The notes under the pieces are model-generated. The model did no database searches and was not told the DNA's origin. It saw only the letters and a list, made by a program, of their open reading frames with translations. From assembly GCA_902782465.1 (NCBI GenBank), contig CACZNH010000010.1, forward strand, positions 1-64,000: 64,000 nt of DNA, given 5' to 3'. This document shows, piece after piece, positions 41,030 through 50,061 of this stretch. Position numbers and translations under genes: made by a program. The stretch is from an uncultured Bacteroidales bacterium (lineage in GTDB: Bacteria; Bacteroidota; Bacteroidia; Bacteroidales; Muribaculaceae). How positions within the stretch are numbered: the stretch's first letter is position 1; the number at the start of each line of letters is the position of its first letter.

Positions 41030-41779
41030 TTATTCCGGCAACTCGTCATCGATGATAAGCCGCAGCCATTGTGCGATGGTCAGGGGAATGGGACCTGCAG
41101 GCATGGTGTACATCAGGCGGTCGTTCAGGTCCTGCAGCAGCGGGCGGGCATCGGCCTCGCCGGCACGCTTGATGATTTCGTGGGCCTCGGGCATGGCGTG
41201 TTCCATGACCTGTTGTGACGAGGGCCGCAACAGAAAACTGCGCCAGTAGAGCCAATAGGCGTATTCATAGATGGCCTGGGCATCGGCGGGGCTGTCCAAG
41301 TCCACACGGCGGGCGATGCAGAACTGCTCGGGCACGGGGGCCTCTTCATATTCCCCGTCCAAAATCATGTGAAATGCCGTTGCCAGGGCCTCGAGTCCGG
41401 CATCATGCGGGTCAAGGGCATCCACCTCCTGCTCACCCACGATGGTCCACCACATCACATAGCGCACATCATCCAGGTTGAGTTCATAGTCCACATACTC
41501 CTCGGCACGGGCAAAATGGGGCAGCGGATTACCGTGTCGCTCGCCATGCAGACGCGTGAACGAGCGCCACAAGCCGCCGTCGGCAACAATGTCCTGGTAA
41601 TAGCCAGTCACGGCCAGCACCACATCACGGCGCACGTCATCATCCAGATCACGCAGCCACGGCGACTCGTCCCACACCCGGGCCAGCCGCAAGGCAATCC
41701 ACAAGTAAAACTGGTCCGTCGGCTCCACCCTGGGATTCCCCGGCTGCCGCTCCATATAATCATTTACCCTAATCTCCAT
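41030..41779 (-). CDS. Hypothetical cytoplasmic protein
   Basis: 249 residues, acidic, rich in Trp and Arg-Asp pairs (for example DESPWLRDLDDDVRRDVV near residue 37), without signal peptide or membrane segment. I do not recognise a domain with confidence; it resembles conserved Bacteroidales proteins of unknown function. It follows the PafA-like gene by 9 bp on the same strand and is probably co-transcribed with it. Codon use is like its GC-rich neighbours, so it looks native. Confidence 0.75.
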   Translation of the reverse strand: MEIRVNDYMERQPGNPRVEPTDQFYLWIALRLARVWDESPWLRDLDDDVRRDVVLAVTGYYQDIVADGGLWRSFTRLHGERHGNPLPHFARAEEYVDYELNLDDVRYVMWWTIVGEQEVDALDPHDAGLEALATAFHMILDGEYEEAPVPEQFCIARRVDLDSPADAQAIYEYAYWLYWRSFLLRPSSQQVMEHAMPEAHEIIKRAGEADARPLLQDLNDRLMYTMPAGPIPLTIAQWLRLIIDDELPE

Positions 41780-41788
41780 CGCATCACT

Positions 41789-43264
41789 CTAGTATTCCCA
41801 ACCAAATTCGATTGGGGTGCCGATGCAGGCATTGGGGGCCTGGATGTGGAGCATGGCGCAGACGGTGGCGGCGATGTCGGTCATGTGGGTCAGGCGCGAG
41901 GTCTCGCCTGCGGGGATGTGCCAGCCCAGGAAGATGAGGGGGATGTGGGAGTCGCTCTGGCTCCACGTGCCGTGGTTAGAGGCGGCCCACTCGGGCTTAG
42001 TGTCGAACGTGCCAGTGCGGGGCACGACGTAAATCTCGCCGCTGCGTCCCGCGAAGTAGCCCAGCTTGATGCGCTCCTTGAGGATGTTGGGAATGGGACA
42101 GCTCTCGATATTGGCGACATCGACGGCCCACTGTATTTCGTCCTGCTGCATCAACGCCTTGCAGGCAGCCTTCTTCACGACGTCCTCATCGAGTCCTGCA
42201 CTGTCGATGACGGCATGATTGATATAATAAGTATATCCTTTAGACTCCCGAATCAAGTTTTTCACGCCGAATCGCCACGCCAGCAGCTCGTTGGCAATGG
42301 TAACGGCCTTGGAATTCTGCATACTGCCACTGGGCAGCCCGTGGTCAGTCATGCGGGGATAACTGTGGGTGCCGCCATGGTCGGCGGTGAGGAACAACAG
42401 GTAGTTGCCGCGACCGATGCGTTGGTCCAAAACTTCGATGAAATGGGCAATTTCCTTATCCAACTGCCAATAGATGGAATCGACCTTGGGCGAATGGCTG
42501 CCATAGGTGTGTGCACACATGTCGGTGTTCGAAACACTAACGGTGAGCATATCGGTCACCTCGCCCTGACCCAAACGTTCGTTGATGAGCGCCTGCTCGG
42601 CGAGGGCAAAGGTCATGGTCGTGCCCATCGGCAGGTTGCTGAGGTCGGTGGACAACTCCTTGCGGTACTTCTTGTTAAAGTCGGCAACCCACTTGGGCAA
42701 TTTGTCCATATAATAGGTGCTGGTGACAAACGACTTGCTGTTGTCGTCAAACCAGTAAGCACCGATGGGATTGTGGCCCGAAGGCAGGATGGCGGCACGA
42801 GGCTTGAGAGCCACACCCACGGTGCGGCTCTTGAAATCGGTGGCCAAATAGAGCTGGTCGGCCATATTGGTGGCTATGAGGTTGCGCGGCGACTTGCCAC
42901 TGGTCTTCTCATTACCGCCGACGCCCTTCTCGCTATCGTCCTGCACGCTTTCCACACTCTTGCCGTTCAGGATGAAATGGTTACCGGCGATGCCGTGGAA
43001 GGCAGGCGTCGTGCCCGAGTAAATGCTGGCGTGGCCCGCGGCAGTCACCGTGGGCACATAATCAATAATGGTGTTATTGCACCGGTAGCCGTCGGTGAGC
43101 AAGGTCTTGAAACCACCCTCACCCCACTGGTAGGTATAAAGGTAGTCCCAGCGCATCTGGTCCACAACCAGGCCCACAACCAACTTGGGCCTCTCCACCT
43201 GGGCCATCGCACTCAACGCCACGACAGCCATCACCACAACAAATAATCTCTTCATTCTCTCCAT
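41789..43264 (-). CDS. Alkaline phosphatase, PafA-like (type I phosphodiesterase family)
   Basis: A secreted alkaline phosphatase-superfamily enzyme of 491 residues. It has a signal peptide ending AMAQ, a metal-binding Asp in LVVGLVVDQMRWD, and the Thr nucleophile (Thr74) in VPTVTAAGHASIYSGTTP. Metal ligands appear in SNTDMCAHTYG (Asp, His) and LTADHGGTHSYPRM (Asp, His). PafA-type enzymes release phosphate from many monoesters in the periplasm. The second Met (43255) may be the true start, as it begins a cleaner signal peptide, MKRLFVVVMAVVALS. Confidence 0.9.
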   Translation of the reverse strand: MERMKRLFVVVMAVVALSAMAQVERPKLVVGLVVDQMRWDYLYTYQWGEGGFKTLLTDGYRCNNTIIDYVPTVTAAGHASIYSGTTPAFHGIAGNHFILNGKSVESVQDDSEKGVGGNEKTSGKSPRNLIATNMADQLYLATDFKSRTVGVALKPRAAILPSGHNPIGAYWFDDNSKSFVTSTYYMDKLPKWVADFNKKYRKELSTDLSNLPMGTTMTFALAEQALINERLGQGEVTDMLTVSVSNTDMCAHTYGSHSPKVDSIYWQLDKEIAHFIEVLDQRIGRGNYLLFLTADHGGTHSYPRMTDHGLPSGSMQNSKAVTIANELLAWRFGVKNLIRESKGYTYYINHAVIDSAGLDEDVVKKAACKALMQQDEIQWAVDVANIESCPIPNILKERIKLGYFAGRSGEIYVVPRTGTFDTKPEWAASNHGTWSQSDSHIPLIFLGWHIPAGETSRLTHMTDIAATVCAMLHIQAPNACIGTPIEFGWEY

Positions 43265-43305
43265 AAAAATACAACAAACAATTAGTCTTCTATTGATTAT
43301 TATAA

Positions 43306-43332
43306 AACAACAAGAAATACAAGAAAAACAAT
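43306..43332 (+). repeat. Inverted repeat bordering the GxxExxY gene, left
   Basis: AACAACAAGAAATACAAG then AAAAACAAT (27 bp). It is the inverse of 43774-43799 with a single extra G, and ends exactly at the stop codon of the enclosed gene. Confidence 0.75.
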
Positions 43333-43770
43333 TTATCTTCTAAATTTATGGATAAGCCGCCCATAAACATCAAGAATATCTTTGTTATTCATATCGTAGA
43401 AATATCTTTCAATAATAATATTTTTTGGTGCGAAATTGACTAATAGACCACAAGAAACATTTAATAATCGCATGTAATTATACAACTGCGCTCTATGGTT
43501 GTTATTTAATTCTTCTACCGACTTACACTCAACGACGATGTCCTCCTTACACAAAAAGTCAACTCTAAAATGAGTTTTCATCTGTTTCCCATGAAACTTT
43601 GGGAAAAATGTAAGTTCTTTTTTATAAGCTATCTGTAATTCGTCAAATTCCATCAGCAAACCCTCTTGATAACATGATTCATTAAGGCCTGCACCTAACT
43701 CCTTGTGAACTTCATAAAGAGCTCCAACAACGTCATAGACATGATCCTTCAATTTTTCAACATCAATCAT
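43333..43770 (-). CDS. GxxExxY protein (PD-(D/E)XK-like)
   Basis: A 145-residue protein of the GxxExxY family, with the naming motif in GAGLNESCYQEGL (near residues 26-38). Nuclease-like residues follow: RVDFLCKEDIVVECKSVEE gives the D...E-x-K pattern of PD-(D/E)XK enzymes near 68-83. Catalytic activity is unproven for the family; it is often found near mobile or variable regions. The gene is far more AT-rich than its neighbours and occupies all the space between two 26-27 bp inverted repeats. Confidence 0.88.
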   Translation of the reverse strand: MIDVEKLKDHVYDVVGALYEVHKELGAGLNESCYQEGLLMEFDELQIAYKKELTFFPKFHGKQMKTHFRVDFLCKEDIVVECKSVEELNNNHRAQLYNYMRLLNVSCGLLVNFAPKNIIIERYFYDMNNKDILDVYGRLIHKFRR

Positions 43771-43773
43771 ATC

Positions 43774-43799
43774 ATTGTTTTTTTGTATTTCTTGTTGTT
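43774..43799 (-). repeat. Inverted repeat bordering the GxxExxY gene, right
   Basis: ATTGTTTTTTTGTATTTC followed by TTGTTGTT, the reverse complement of 43306-43332 apart from one deleted base. It starts 3 bp upstream of the gene's start codon. Confidence 0.75.
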
Positions 43800-43843
43800 A
43801 AAAAAATTCTTGTCGTTTAGTACTACTTTGTTGTCGTTGAAAA

Positions 43844-44875
43844 CTAGGGGTGGCGGGTGGTGCCGCGGATGACGAGGCGGGTTTTGACGATGCGTTTTTC
43901 GGCATGTACGGCAGGGAGGGTGCCCTCGACCAGGCCGATAAGGATGTCGGCAGCCTCCTTGCCGACCTCGGTACCGCGCTGCTCGACAGTCGTCAGCATC
44001 GGGTCGCAGACGGTGGCGCGGAAACCGTTGGTGAAGCCGCAGATGCTCACCTCGTCGGGGACCGTATAGCCCAACCGCTTGACTACCGAAAGGATGCCAA
44101 TGGCTGTATCATCATTGACGGCAAAGAAGGCATCAGGCGGGGTCTCCATGCGCATCATGGCTGGCGTAATGCGCTCGGCATCAGCACGGTTATCACAGAT
44201 GCGCACCAGCGACTCGTCGAGTGTCAAACCGTGTTTGTAAAGAGCGTCGCGATAGCCGTTGAAACGGTTCTTGCCAATGATCATACTCATCGTGGTGCCA
44301 AAAAAGGCGATGCGCTTGCATCCCGTATCGATGAGGTGCGAAACGGCATTCATGGTGCCCATGTAGTCGTCCACTACCACGCGGCTGGCATTCAGAGCCG
44401 GACAGATGCGGTCATAGAAAACCAGAGGCACTCCAGCGGCTTCCAGGCGCTCAAAGTGGTCATAGCGTTCGGTGTCCTTGGCCTGAGAAACGATAATGCC
44501 GCACACCTTGTTTTTGAGCATCTCCTCACAGATTTGCACCTCGCGCTCATAGCTCTCGTTGCTCTTGGCGACAATGAGGTGGTAACCCCTGGAAGACGCC
44601 TCGGACTCGATGCCGTCGAGAATCGACGAGAAATAGTAGTGCACTAACTCAGGAACAATCACACCGATGGCTCGCGAGGGGTTGCGGCGGCTGTGCCTCA
44701 GCTGCTCGGCAATCACGTTGGGGAAATAGTTGTGCTCACGCGCAAACTGCTGGATTTCCTGCCTGCGTTTACGCGAAATGCTTGGACTGTCGCTCAAGGC
44801 ACGCGACACCGTTGCCACCGACACGCCCAACTCGCGGGCAATGTCCTTCATCGTCATTTGTCTATTGTCATTCAT
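43844..44875 (-). CDS. LacI-family transcriptional regulator of the sus-like locus
   Basis: 343 residues. It has an N-terminal helix-turn-helix (MTMKDIARELGVSVATVSRALSDSPSIS, about 8-35) and the hinge-helix region NVIAEQLRHSR. A periplasmic-binding-protein-like sensor domain follows (IGVIVPELVHYYFSSILDGIE; FFAVNDDTAIGIL; VSICGFTNG). It is divergent from susC. An operator-like site, GCAAACGATTGC, lies in the shared intergenic region and recurs upstream of two other glycan genes. The ligand is presumably a maltooligosaccharide or other sugar from the substrate; this is inference from the neighbours. Confidence 0.93.
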   Translation of the reverse strand: MNDNRQMTMKDIARELGVSVATVSRALSDSPSISRKRRQEIQQFAREHNYFPNVIAEQLRHSRRNPSRAIGVIVPELVHYYFSSILDGIESEASSRGYHLIVAKSNESYEREVQICEEMLKNKVCGIIVSQAKDTERYDHFERLEAAGVPLVFYDRICPALNASRVVVDDYMGTMNAVSHLIDTGCKRIAFFGTTMSMIIGKNRFNGYRDALYKHGLTLDESLVRICDNRADAERITPAMMRMETPPDAFFAVNDDTAIGILSVVKRLGYTVPDEVSICGFTNGFRATVCDPMLTTVEQRGTEVGKEAADILIGLVEGTLPAVHAEKRIVKTRLVIRGTTRHP

Positions 44876-44966
44876 CTTGGTTATCTTTAAGTTGGCTATT
44901 GTTATAAATAGGAAACTTGTCTACAACTCTGTTGGCTGGCGAAATTATAACAAAAAAACCGATTAC

Positions 44967-44978
44967 GCAAACGATTGC
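44967..44978 (+). promoter_or_regulatory. LacI-family operator, copy 2 (susC)
   Basis: GCAAACGATTGC, identical to copies at 27128 and 53976, 91 bp upstream of the lacI start and 57 bp before the susC -7 element. Confidence 0.8.
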
Positions 44979-45034
44979 ATTTATTTAATGAAAAAATTAA
45001 CATTAATAAAAAAAGGGAATTTCCCGATTTTGCC

Positions 45035-45042
45035 TATTTTTG
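45035..45042 (+). promoter_or_regulatory. -7 element of susC
   Basis: TATTTTTG plus C; the -33 region (about 45011-45016) is AAAAGGG, with no TTTG. This weak promoter, plus the operator at a fixed distance upstream, suggests activation. The leader to 45170 is about 120 bases and mostly AT-rich. Confidence 0.5.
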
Positions 45043-45169
45043 CCTTGTTTAATTGCCTAAATGTGGTCGGATAAAACCAAATTCAGGTTACAACCTTGCG
45101 GGCACAAGCCCACACACCAACCTATAAACTATTGATTTACAACATAATATTAACTTTAAAAATTTAAAA

Positions 45170-48100
45170 ATGAAGCAGGTAAACATCAGAATTCCTATTA
45201 GGATTCTAACCCTCGTGGTGGGACTGTTCCTGTCACTGGGCGCCTATGCACAGATTACTGTGAATGGCCTTGTGAAGGATGCTACCGGCGAGCCTATCAT
45301 CGGCGCGAGTGTTCGCGTCGTCGGCACCCAGATGGGTACAGCTACCGACTTTGACGGTAACTTTACCCTCGAAGGTGTGCCCAAGGGCGCCAAGCTCCAA
45401 ATTTCGTCTGTTGGCTACGACACCCAGGAGGTGACCGCTGCCAGCGAAGTTATCGTTACCCTCGAAGAGAGCACCCAGATGCTTGAGAATCTGGTGGTCA
45501 TCGGTTACGGTACCGTAAAGAAAAACGACTTGACCGGTTCGGTGACTGCACTCAAGCCCGACGCCAAGAACAAGGGTGTCGTTGTCAGCGCTCAGGACAT
45601 GCTCAACGGTAAAATCGCCGGTGTGAGCGTGACCAGCGGTGACGGTAGCCCCGGTGGCGGTTCCACTATCCGCATCCGTGGCGGTTCGTCACTGAACGCC
45701 AGCAACAACCCGCTGATTGTGATTGACGGTATCGCAATGGACAACAACGGAGTGAGCGGTCTGTCTAACCCCCTGTCTTTGGTTAACCCCCAGGACATCG
45801 AGAGCTTCAACGTGTTGAAGGACGCATCGGCAACCGCCATCTACGGTAGCCGTGGTTCTAATGGTGTCATCATCATCACCACCAAGAAGGGCCGTCGCGG
45901 CCAGCAACGTCCCCAGATAGGCTACAACGGTAGCGTGACCTGGAGCATGAAGAAGAAGACCATCGACGTGATGGACGGTGACGAGTACCGCGCCTTCGTG
46001 AAGAAGATCTTTGCCGGTGACACCCGCGAGGAGACCGCCCTGTCGCTGCTGGGCAACGCCAACACCGACTGGCAGAACGAGATCTACCGCACCGCCTTGA
46101 GCCACGACCACAACGTGACCGTCGCCGGTTCGGTAAAGGACTATCTCCCCTACCGCATTTCGCTGGGTTACACCGACCAGCAGGGTATCCTCAAGACTTC
46201 GGACTTCAAGCGTTACACCGTAGCGCTGAACCTGAACCCGTCGTTCTTCCAGGACCACCTAACGATGAACCTGAACGGTAAGCTGGCATGGACCAAGTCG
46301 CGCTGGGCTGACACCGGTGCTGTGGGTAATGCCGTGCGCATGGACCCGACGCAGCCCGTTCGTTCCAGCGAGGATAAGTACAAAGTTGTTGGCGGCTACT
46401 TCGACTGGCTGCAGGACAACCCCTCCGATCCCGGTTGGGGCCTGTACACCAAGAACGGCAACGCCCCCTACAACCCCGTCGCTATGCTCGACAACCACGA
46501 CAACACGGGTTGGTCGCGCGCCTTCATCGGCAGTGCTGACATCGACTACAAGGTACACGGCTTTGAGGACTTGAGGCTCCACCTGACCCTGGGTGGTGAC
46601 TTCACCGGCGGCCACGGCCACAACATCAGCACCAACGTCTCCAACACCTCGAACTACTACGGCAACAACAGCTACTACAGGCAGAGCAAGGAGAACCTGC
46701 AGCTGAGTACCTATGCCCAGTACTACAAGGACTTCAACGACATGCACCACTTCGACATCATGGCAGGTTATGAGTGGCAGCACAACTGGCGCAAGGAGTA
46801 CAACGAGTCATGGGGCACCTATCCCGCCAGCTCGTCACTGCTCTTCACCGACGAAGATGTTGAGAGTGCGCTTAATGTTGTTCCCGGCGTATGGATTCCC
46901 GGTGCCAAATACAATATCGGCGACCGCAAGGCTGGCGCCATCTATGGCGAGGGCGTTTACCGCCAGAACAACGGCCTGGGTTACCGCACCGAGAACTACC
47001 TGGTATCGTTCTTCGGACGTGCCAACTACACCTATGCCAACCGCTACCTGTTGACCTTCACCGTGCGTTATGACGGTTCGTCCCGCTTCAAGAAGCACTG
47101 GGCACTCTTCCCGTCGGCAGCACTGGCATGGAAGATCAACGAGGAAGACTTCATGAAGGACGGCCCCTTCAGCGACCTGAAGCTCCGTCTGGGCTGGGGT
47201 AAGACCGGCCAGCAGGAAGGCATCGGCGACTACAACTACTTCAACAACTATGTGGTTAGCAACGGTAGCGTGGGTTCCTTCTACGACATCCTCGGCGACG
47301 GCTCCAAGGCCAAGCCCAATGTTTACAACCCCGAGCTGAAGTGGGAGACCACCACCACGACCAACATCGGTCTTGACTGGGGTATCATGAACCAGCGCCT
47401 GAACGGTAGCATCGACTGGTACTACCGCAAGACGACCGACCTGCTGAACTGGACGGCCTTCTCGGCACTGACCACCTTCAAGAATGCATTCTACAAGAAC
47501 ATCGGTTCGCTGCGCAACACCGGTATCGAGTTGATGTTGAACTGGAAAGCCATTTCAACCACCGACCTGTTGTGGACCATCGACTACAACCTGACCTACA
47601 ACAGCAACAAGATCACCGAGCTCATCAGCAAGGATCCCTCGTTCAAGGTTATGACCGGCGGTATCGGCATCAACGGTAACGTACAGGCACACTGCGTGGG
47701 TTATCCCGCCAGCAGTTTCTATGTGCTCCAGCAGGTTTATGACGTTAACGGCAAGCCCATCGAGGGACAGGTCGTTGACCGCAACGGTGACGGCGTCATC
47801 AGCGAGGAGGACAAGTACTTCTACAAGTCGCCGAACGCTCCCGTGACCATGGGTCTGGCATCGCGTCTGGAGTGGAAGAACTGGGACTTCGGTTTCAGTC
47901 TGCGCGCCAGCATCGGCAACTATGTGTACAACAATGTAATGCAGGGTTACCACAACGTAAGCTCCGCTGCTGTTCTCGAGGCCGTTTCGGGCTTCTATCT
48001 GAACAACCGTCCCGTCAAGTCGGTAGAACTGGGTTGGCAGACCTACGACAACAACACCATCATGACCGACTACTGGGTACAGAACGCTTCCTTCCTGAAG

Positions 48101-48310
48101 TGTGACAACATCACGCTGGGTTACAGCTTCGGCGGCCTGTTCAAGCGTGGCAGCTACGACGGCATCAGCGGACGTATCTACGGTACCGCAGCCAACGTGT
48201 TCTGCATCACCAAGTATGATGGCATCGACCCCGAGATTTACGGCGGTATCGGTGGCGACATCTATCCTCGTCCCATCTCGTTCATCCTTGGTTTGAGCCT
48301 GAACTTCTGA
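45170..48310 (+). CDS. susC: SusC-like TonB-dependent outer-membrane transporter
   Basis: Imports oligosaccharides across the outer membrane together with SusD. The 1046 residues show a signal peptide ending AYAQ and a carboxypeptidase-regulatory-like beta-sandwich (GLVKDATGEPIIGASVRV, about 35-110). The plug domain has the VVIGYGTVKKNDLTGSV hallmark and RIRGGSSLNASNNPLIVIDG, and a 22-stranded barrel ends in Phe (LGLSLNF). It lacks the N-terminal STN signalling domain, consistent with regulation by the LacI protein rather than an anti-sigma factor. First gene of the operon to 53901. Confidence 0.96.
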   Translation: MKQVNIRIPIRILTLVVGLFLSLGAYAQITVNGLVKDATGEPIIGASVRVVGTQMGTATDFDGNFTLEGVPKGAKLQISSVGYDTQEVTAASEVIVTLEESTQMLENLVVIGYGTVKKNDLTGSVTALKPDAKNKGVVVSAQDMLNGKIAGVSVTSGDGSPGGGSTIRIRGGSSLNASNNPLIVIDGIAMDNNGVSGLSNPLSLVNPQDIESFNVLKDASATAIYGSRGSNGVIIITTKKGRRGQQRPQIGYNGSVTWSMKKKTIDVMDGDEYRAFVKKIFAGDTREETALSLLGNANTDWQNEIYRTALSHDHNVTVAGSVKDYLPYRISLGYTDQQGILKTSDFKRYTVALNLNPSFFQDHLTMNLNGKLAWTKSRWADTGAVGNAVRMDPTQPVRSSEDKYKVVGGYFDWLQDNPSDPGWGLYTKNGNAPYNPVAMLDNHDNTGWSRAFIGSADIDYKVHGFEDLRLHLTLGGDFTGGHGHNISTNVSNTSNYYGNNSYYRQSKENLQLSTYAQYYKDFNDMHHFDIMAGYEWQHNWRKEYNESWGTYPASSSLLFTDEDVESALNVVPGVWIPGAKYNIGDRKAGAIYGEGVYRQNNGLGYRTENYLVSFFGRANYTYANRYLLTFTVRYDGSSRFKKHWALFPSAALAWKINEEDFMKDGPFSDLKLRLGWGKTGQQEGIGDYNYFNNYVVSNGSVGSFYDILGDGSKAKPNVYNPELKWETTTTTNIGLDWGIMNQRLNGSIDWYYRKTTDLLNWTAFSALTTFKNAFYKNIGSLRNTGIELMLNWKAISTTDLLWTIDYNLTYNSNKITELISKDPSFKVMTGGIGINGNVQAHCVGYPASSFYVLQQVYDVNGKPIEGQVVDRNGDGVISEEDKYFYKSPNAPVTMGLASRLEWKNWDFGFSLRASIGNYVYNNVMQGYHNVSSAAVLEAVSGFYLNNRPVKSVELGWQTYDNNTIMTDYWVQNASFLKCDNITLGYSFGGLFKRGSYDGISGRIYGTAANVFCITKYDGIDPEIYGGIGGDIYPRPISFILGLSLNF

Positions 48311-48353
48311 TTACGTTGACAGCTTATACTAATTTAAAATCAGAAATACGACA

Positions 48354-50018
48354 ATGAATAAGTTTTTCAAATATATACAGTGCGCTGTTGCTGCCATGTT
48401 GATTACCGGTGGTCTGTCCTCCTGTATCAACGATCTGGACGTTGAGCCCATCGACCCCTCGCTGAAGAGCGACGTCGGTGTTGAGCAGATGTTCAACAAG
48501 TGTTACTCGGTATTTGCTACCTCAGGTAACAACGGCGGTGACGACAATGTTGACGTCGATGGTCTGGACGGCGGTTTCCAGCACAAGTTCCGCCAGATGT
48601 GGAACTCCAACGAGTTGACCACCGACGAAGCTATCTGCGGTTGGGGTGACACCGGCATTCCCGAGTATTGCCACAACACCTACGATGCCAGCCATCCGAT
48701 GCTGCGCGGCTACTACTATGGCCTGTGTATCGGTATCACCTTCTGCAACCACTATATGGAGAAGTTTGCCGACTATGACGCTACGATGACTGCCGAGATT
48801 CGCTTCCTGCGCGCCTTCCAGTACTATCTGCTGACCGACGCGTTTGGCAATATTCCCTTCTCCACCATCATTTCGGGTGATGACCCCGAGCAGATGCCTC
48901 GCGCCCAGGTGTGCGAGTTCATCGAGAATGAGCTCCTTTCCATCGTTGGCGACAATCCCGACGACAAGACCAACATCCTGAACGATCCCAGCCCCAAGAA
49001 GTATCACCAGACCGGTTATGGCCGTGTTGACAAGGCTGCTGCCTGGATGCTGCTGGCTCGCCTGTATCTGAACTGGCAGGTTTACACCGGCACTCCCCGT
49101 TGGGAAGAAGCTGCCAAGTATGCCAAGATGGTCATTGACTCGCCTTACCAGTTGCTCACCGAGGGTTATTCCGGCGAAGGCAAGGACGGTACCTACCGCG
49201 AGTACACTGCCTATCAGATGCTGTTCATGGGCGACAACGGTACGACCGATGCTGCCCTCGAGGCTCTGTTCCCCGTTATCCAGGATGGTCTGCGCACCAC
49301 CTCATGGGGTGGCACCAACTTCCTGATCTGCTCCACCGTTGACGCCGACGTTCATCCCCTCATGTGGGATCCGACCGAGGTAAACGGTCTGTATGACAAC
49401 AGCACCTGGGGTGGCAACCGTGCCCGTCCCGAGCTGGTTCGCCTGTTCTTCCCCAACGACGATGCCCCCGAGGCTCATGCCTATGAGGTATTTGTCGCTG
49501 CCGGTGACGACCGCGCCCTGTTTGAGACCAAGGGCCGCCACCTGAATGTGGAGAACGAGAGTGACTTCACCTACGGCTACGCTATCACCAAGTTCAACAA
49601 CTTCAAGACTGACGGCAGCCAGGGTCAGAGCATCACCTTTGCCGACTCCCACCTGTTCTACATGCGCAAGGCTGAGGCCTATCTGACCTATGCCGAGGCT
49701 CTCACCCGCATGGGGCAGCAGCCCGACGAAGCCCGCAATGCTGTCAACACCCTGCGCCGCCGCGCCCACGCTACCGAGCTGCGCAGCCTGACGCTCGACC
49801 AGATTCTGGACGAGTGGGGCCGCGAGTTCTACTTCGAGGGCCGTCGCCGCGTCGATTTGATCCGCTTCGGTAAGTTTGGCGGCAACACCGACTACCAGTG
49901 GCAATGGAAGGGCGGTGCCTACGAGGGCCGCAACTTCTCGGCTGACCGCAACGTGTTTGCCATCCCCAACGATGACCTGATTGCTAACCCCAAGCTGAAA
50001 CAGAATCCGGGTTATTGA
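48354..50018 (+). CDS. susD: SusD/RagB-like glycan-binding lipoprotein
   Basis: The surface lid of the SusC transporter, 554 residues. The signal peptide has a lipobox (GGLSSC, Cys near residue 23). The N-terminal TPR-like helices include RFLRAFQYYLLTDAFGNIPF near residue 150, a strong SusD signature. The C-terminal RagB segment contains AEAYLTYAEALTRMG, then REFYFEGRRRVDLIRFGKF near residue 495. It lies 43 bp after susC. Confidence 0.96.
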   Translation: MNKFFKYIQCAVAAMLITGGLSSCINDLDVEPIDPSLKSDVGVEQMFNKCYSVFATSGNNGGDDNVDVDGLDGGFQHKFRQMWNSNELTTDEAICGWGDTGIPEYCHNTYDASHPMLRGYYYGLCIGITFCNHYMEKFADYDATMTAEIRFLRAFQYYLLTDAFGNIPFSTIISGDDPEQMPRAQVCEFIENELLSIVGDNPDDKTNILNDPSPKKYHQTGYGRVDKAAAWMLLARLYLNWQVYTGTPRWEEAAKYAKMVIDSPYQLLTEGYSGEGKDGTYREYTAYQMLFMGDNGTTDAALEALFPVIQDGLRTTSWGGTNFLICSTVDADVHPLMWDPTEVNGLYDNSTWGGNRARPELVRLFFPNDDAPEAHAYEVFVAAGDDRALFETKGRHLNVENESDFTYGYAITKFNNFKTDGSQGQSITFADSHLFYMRKAEAYLTYAEALTRMGQQPDEARNAVNTLRRRAHATELRSLTLDQILDEWGREFYFEGRRRVDLIRFGKFGGNTDYQWQWKGGAYEGRNFSADRNVFAIPNDDLIANPKLKQNPGY

Positions 50019-50061
50019 TGCGCTACAGTATTGTCTAACATGAATAAATGACAACAAGAAT

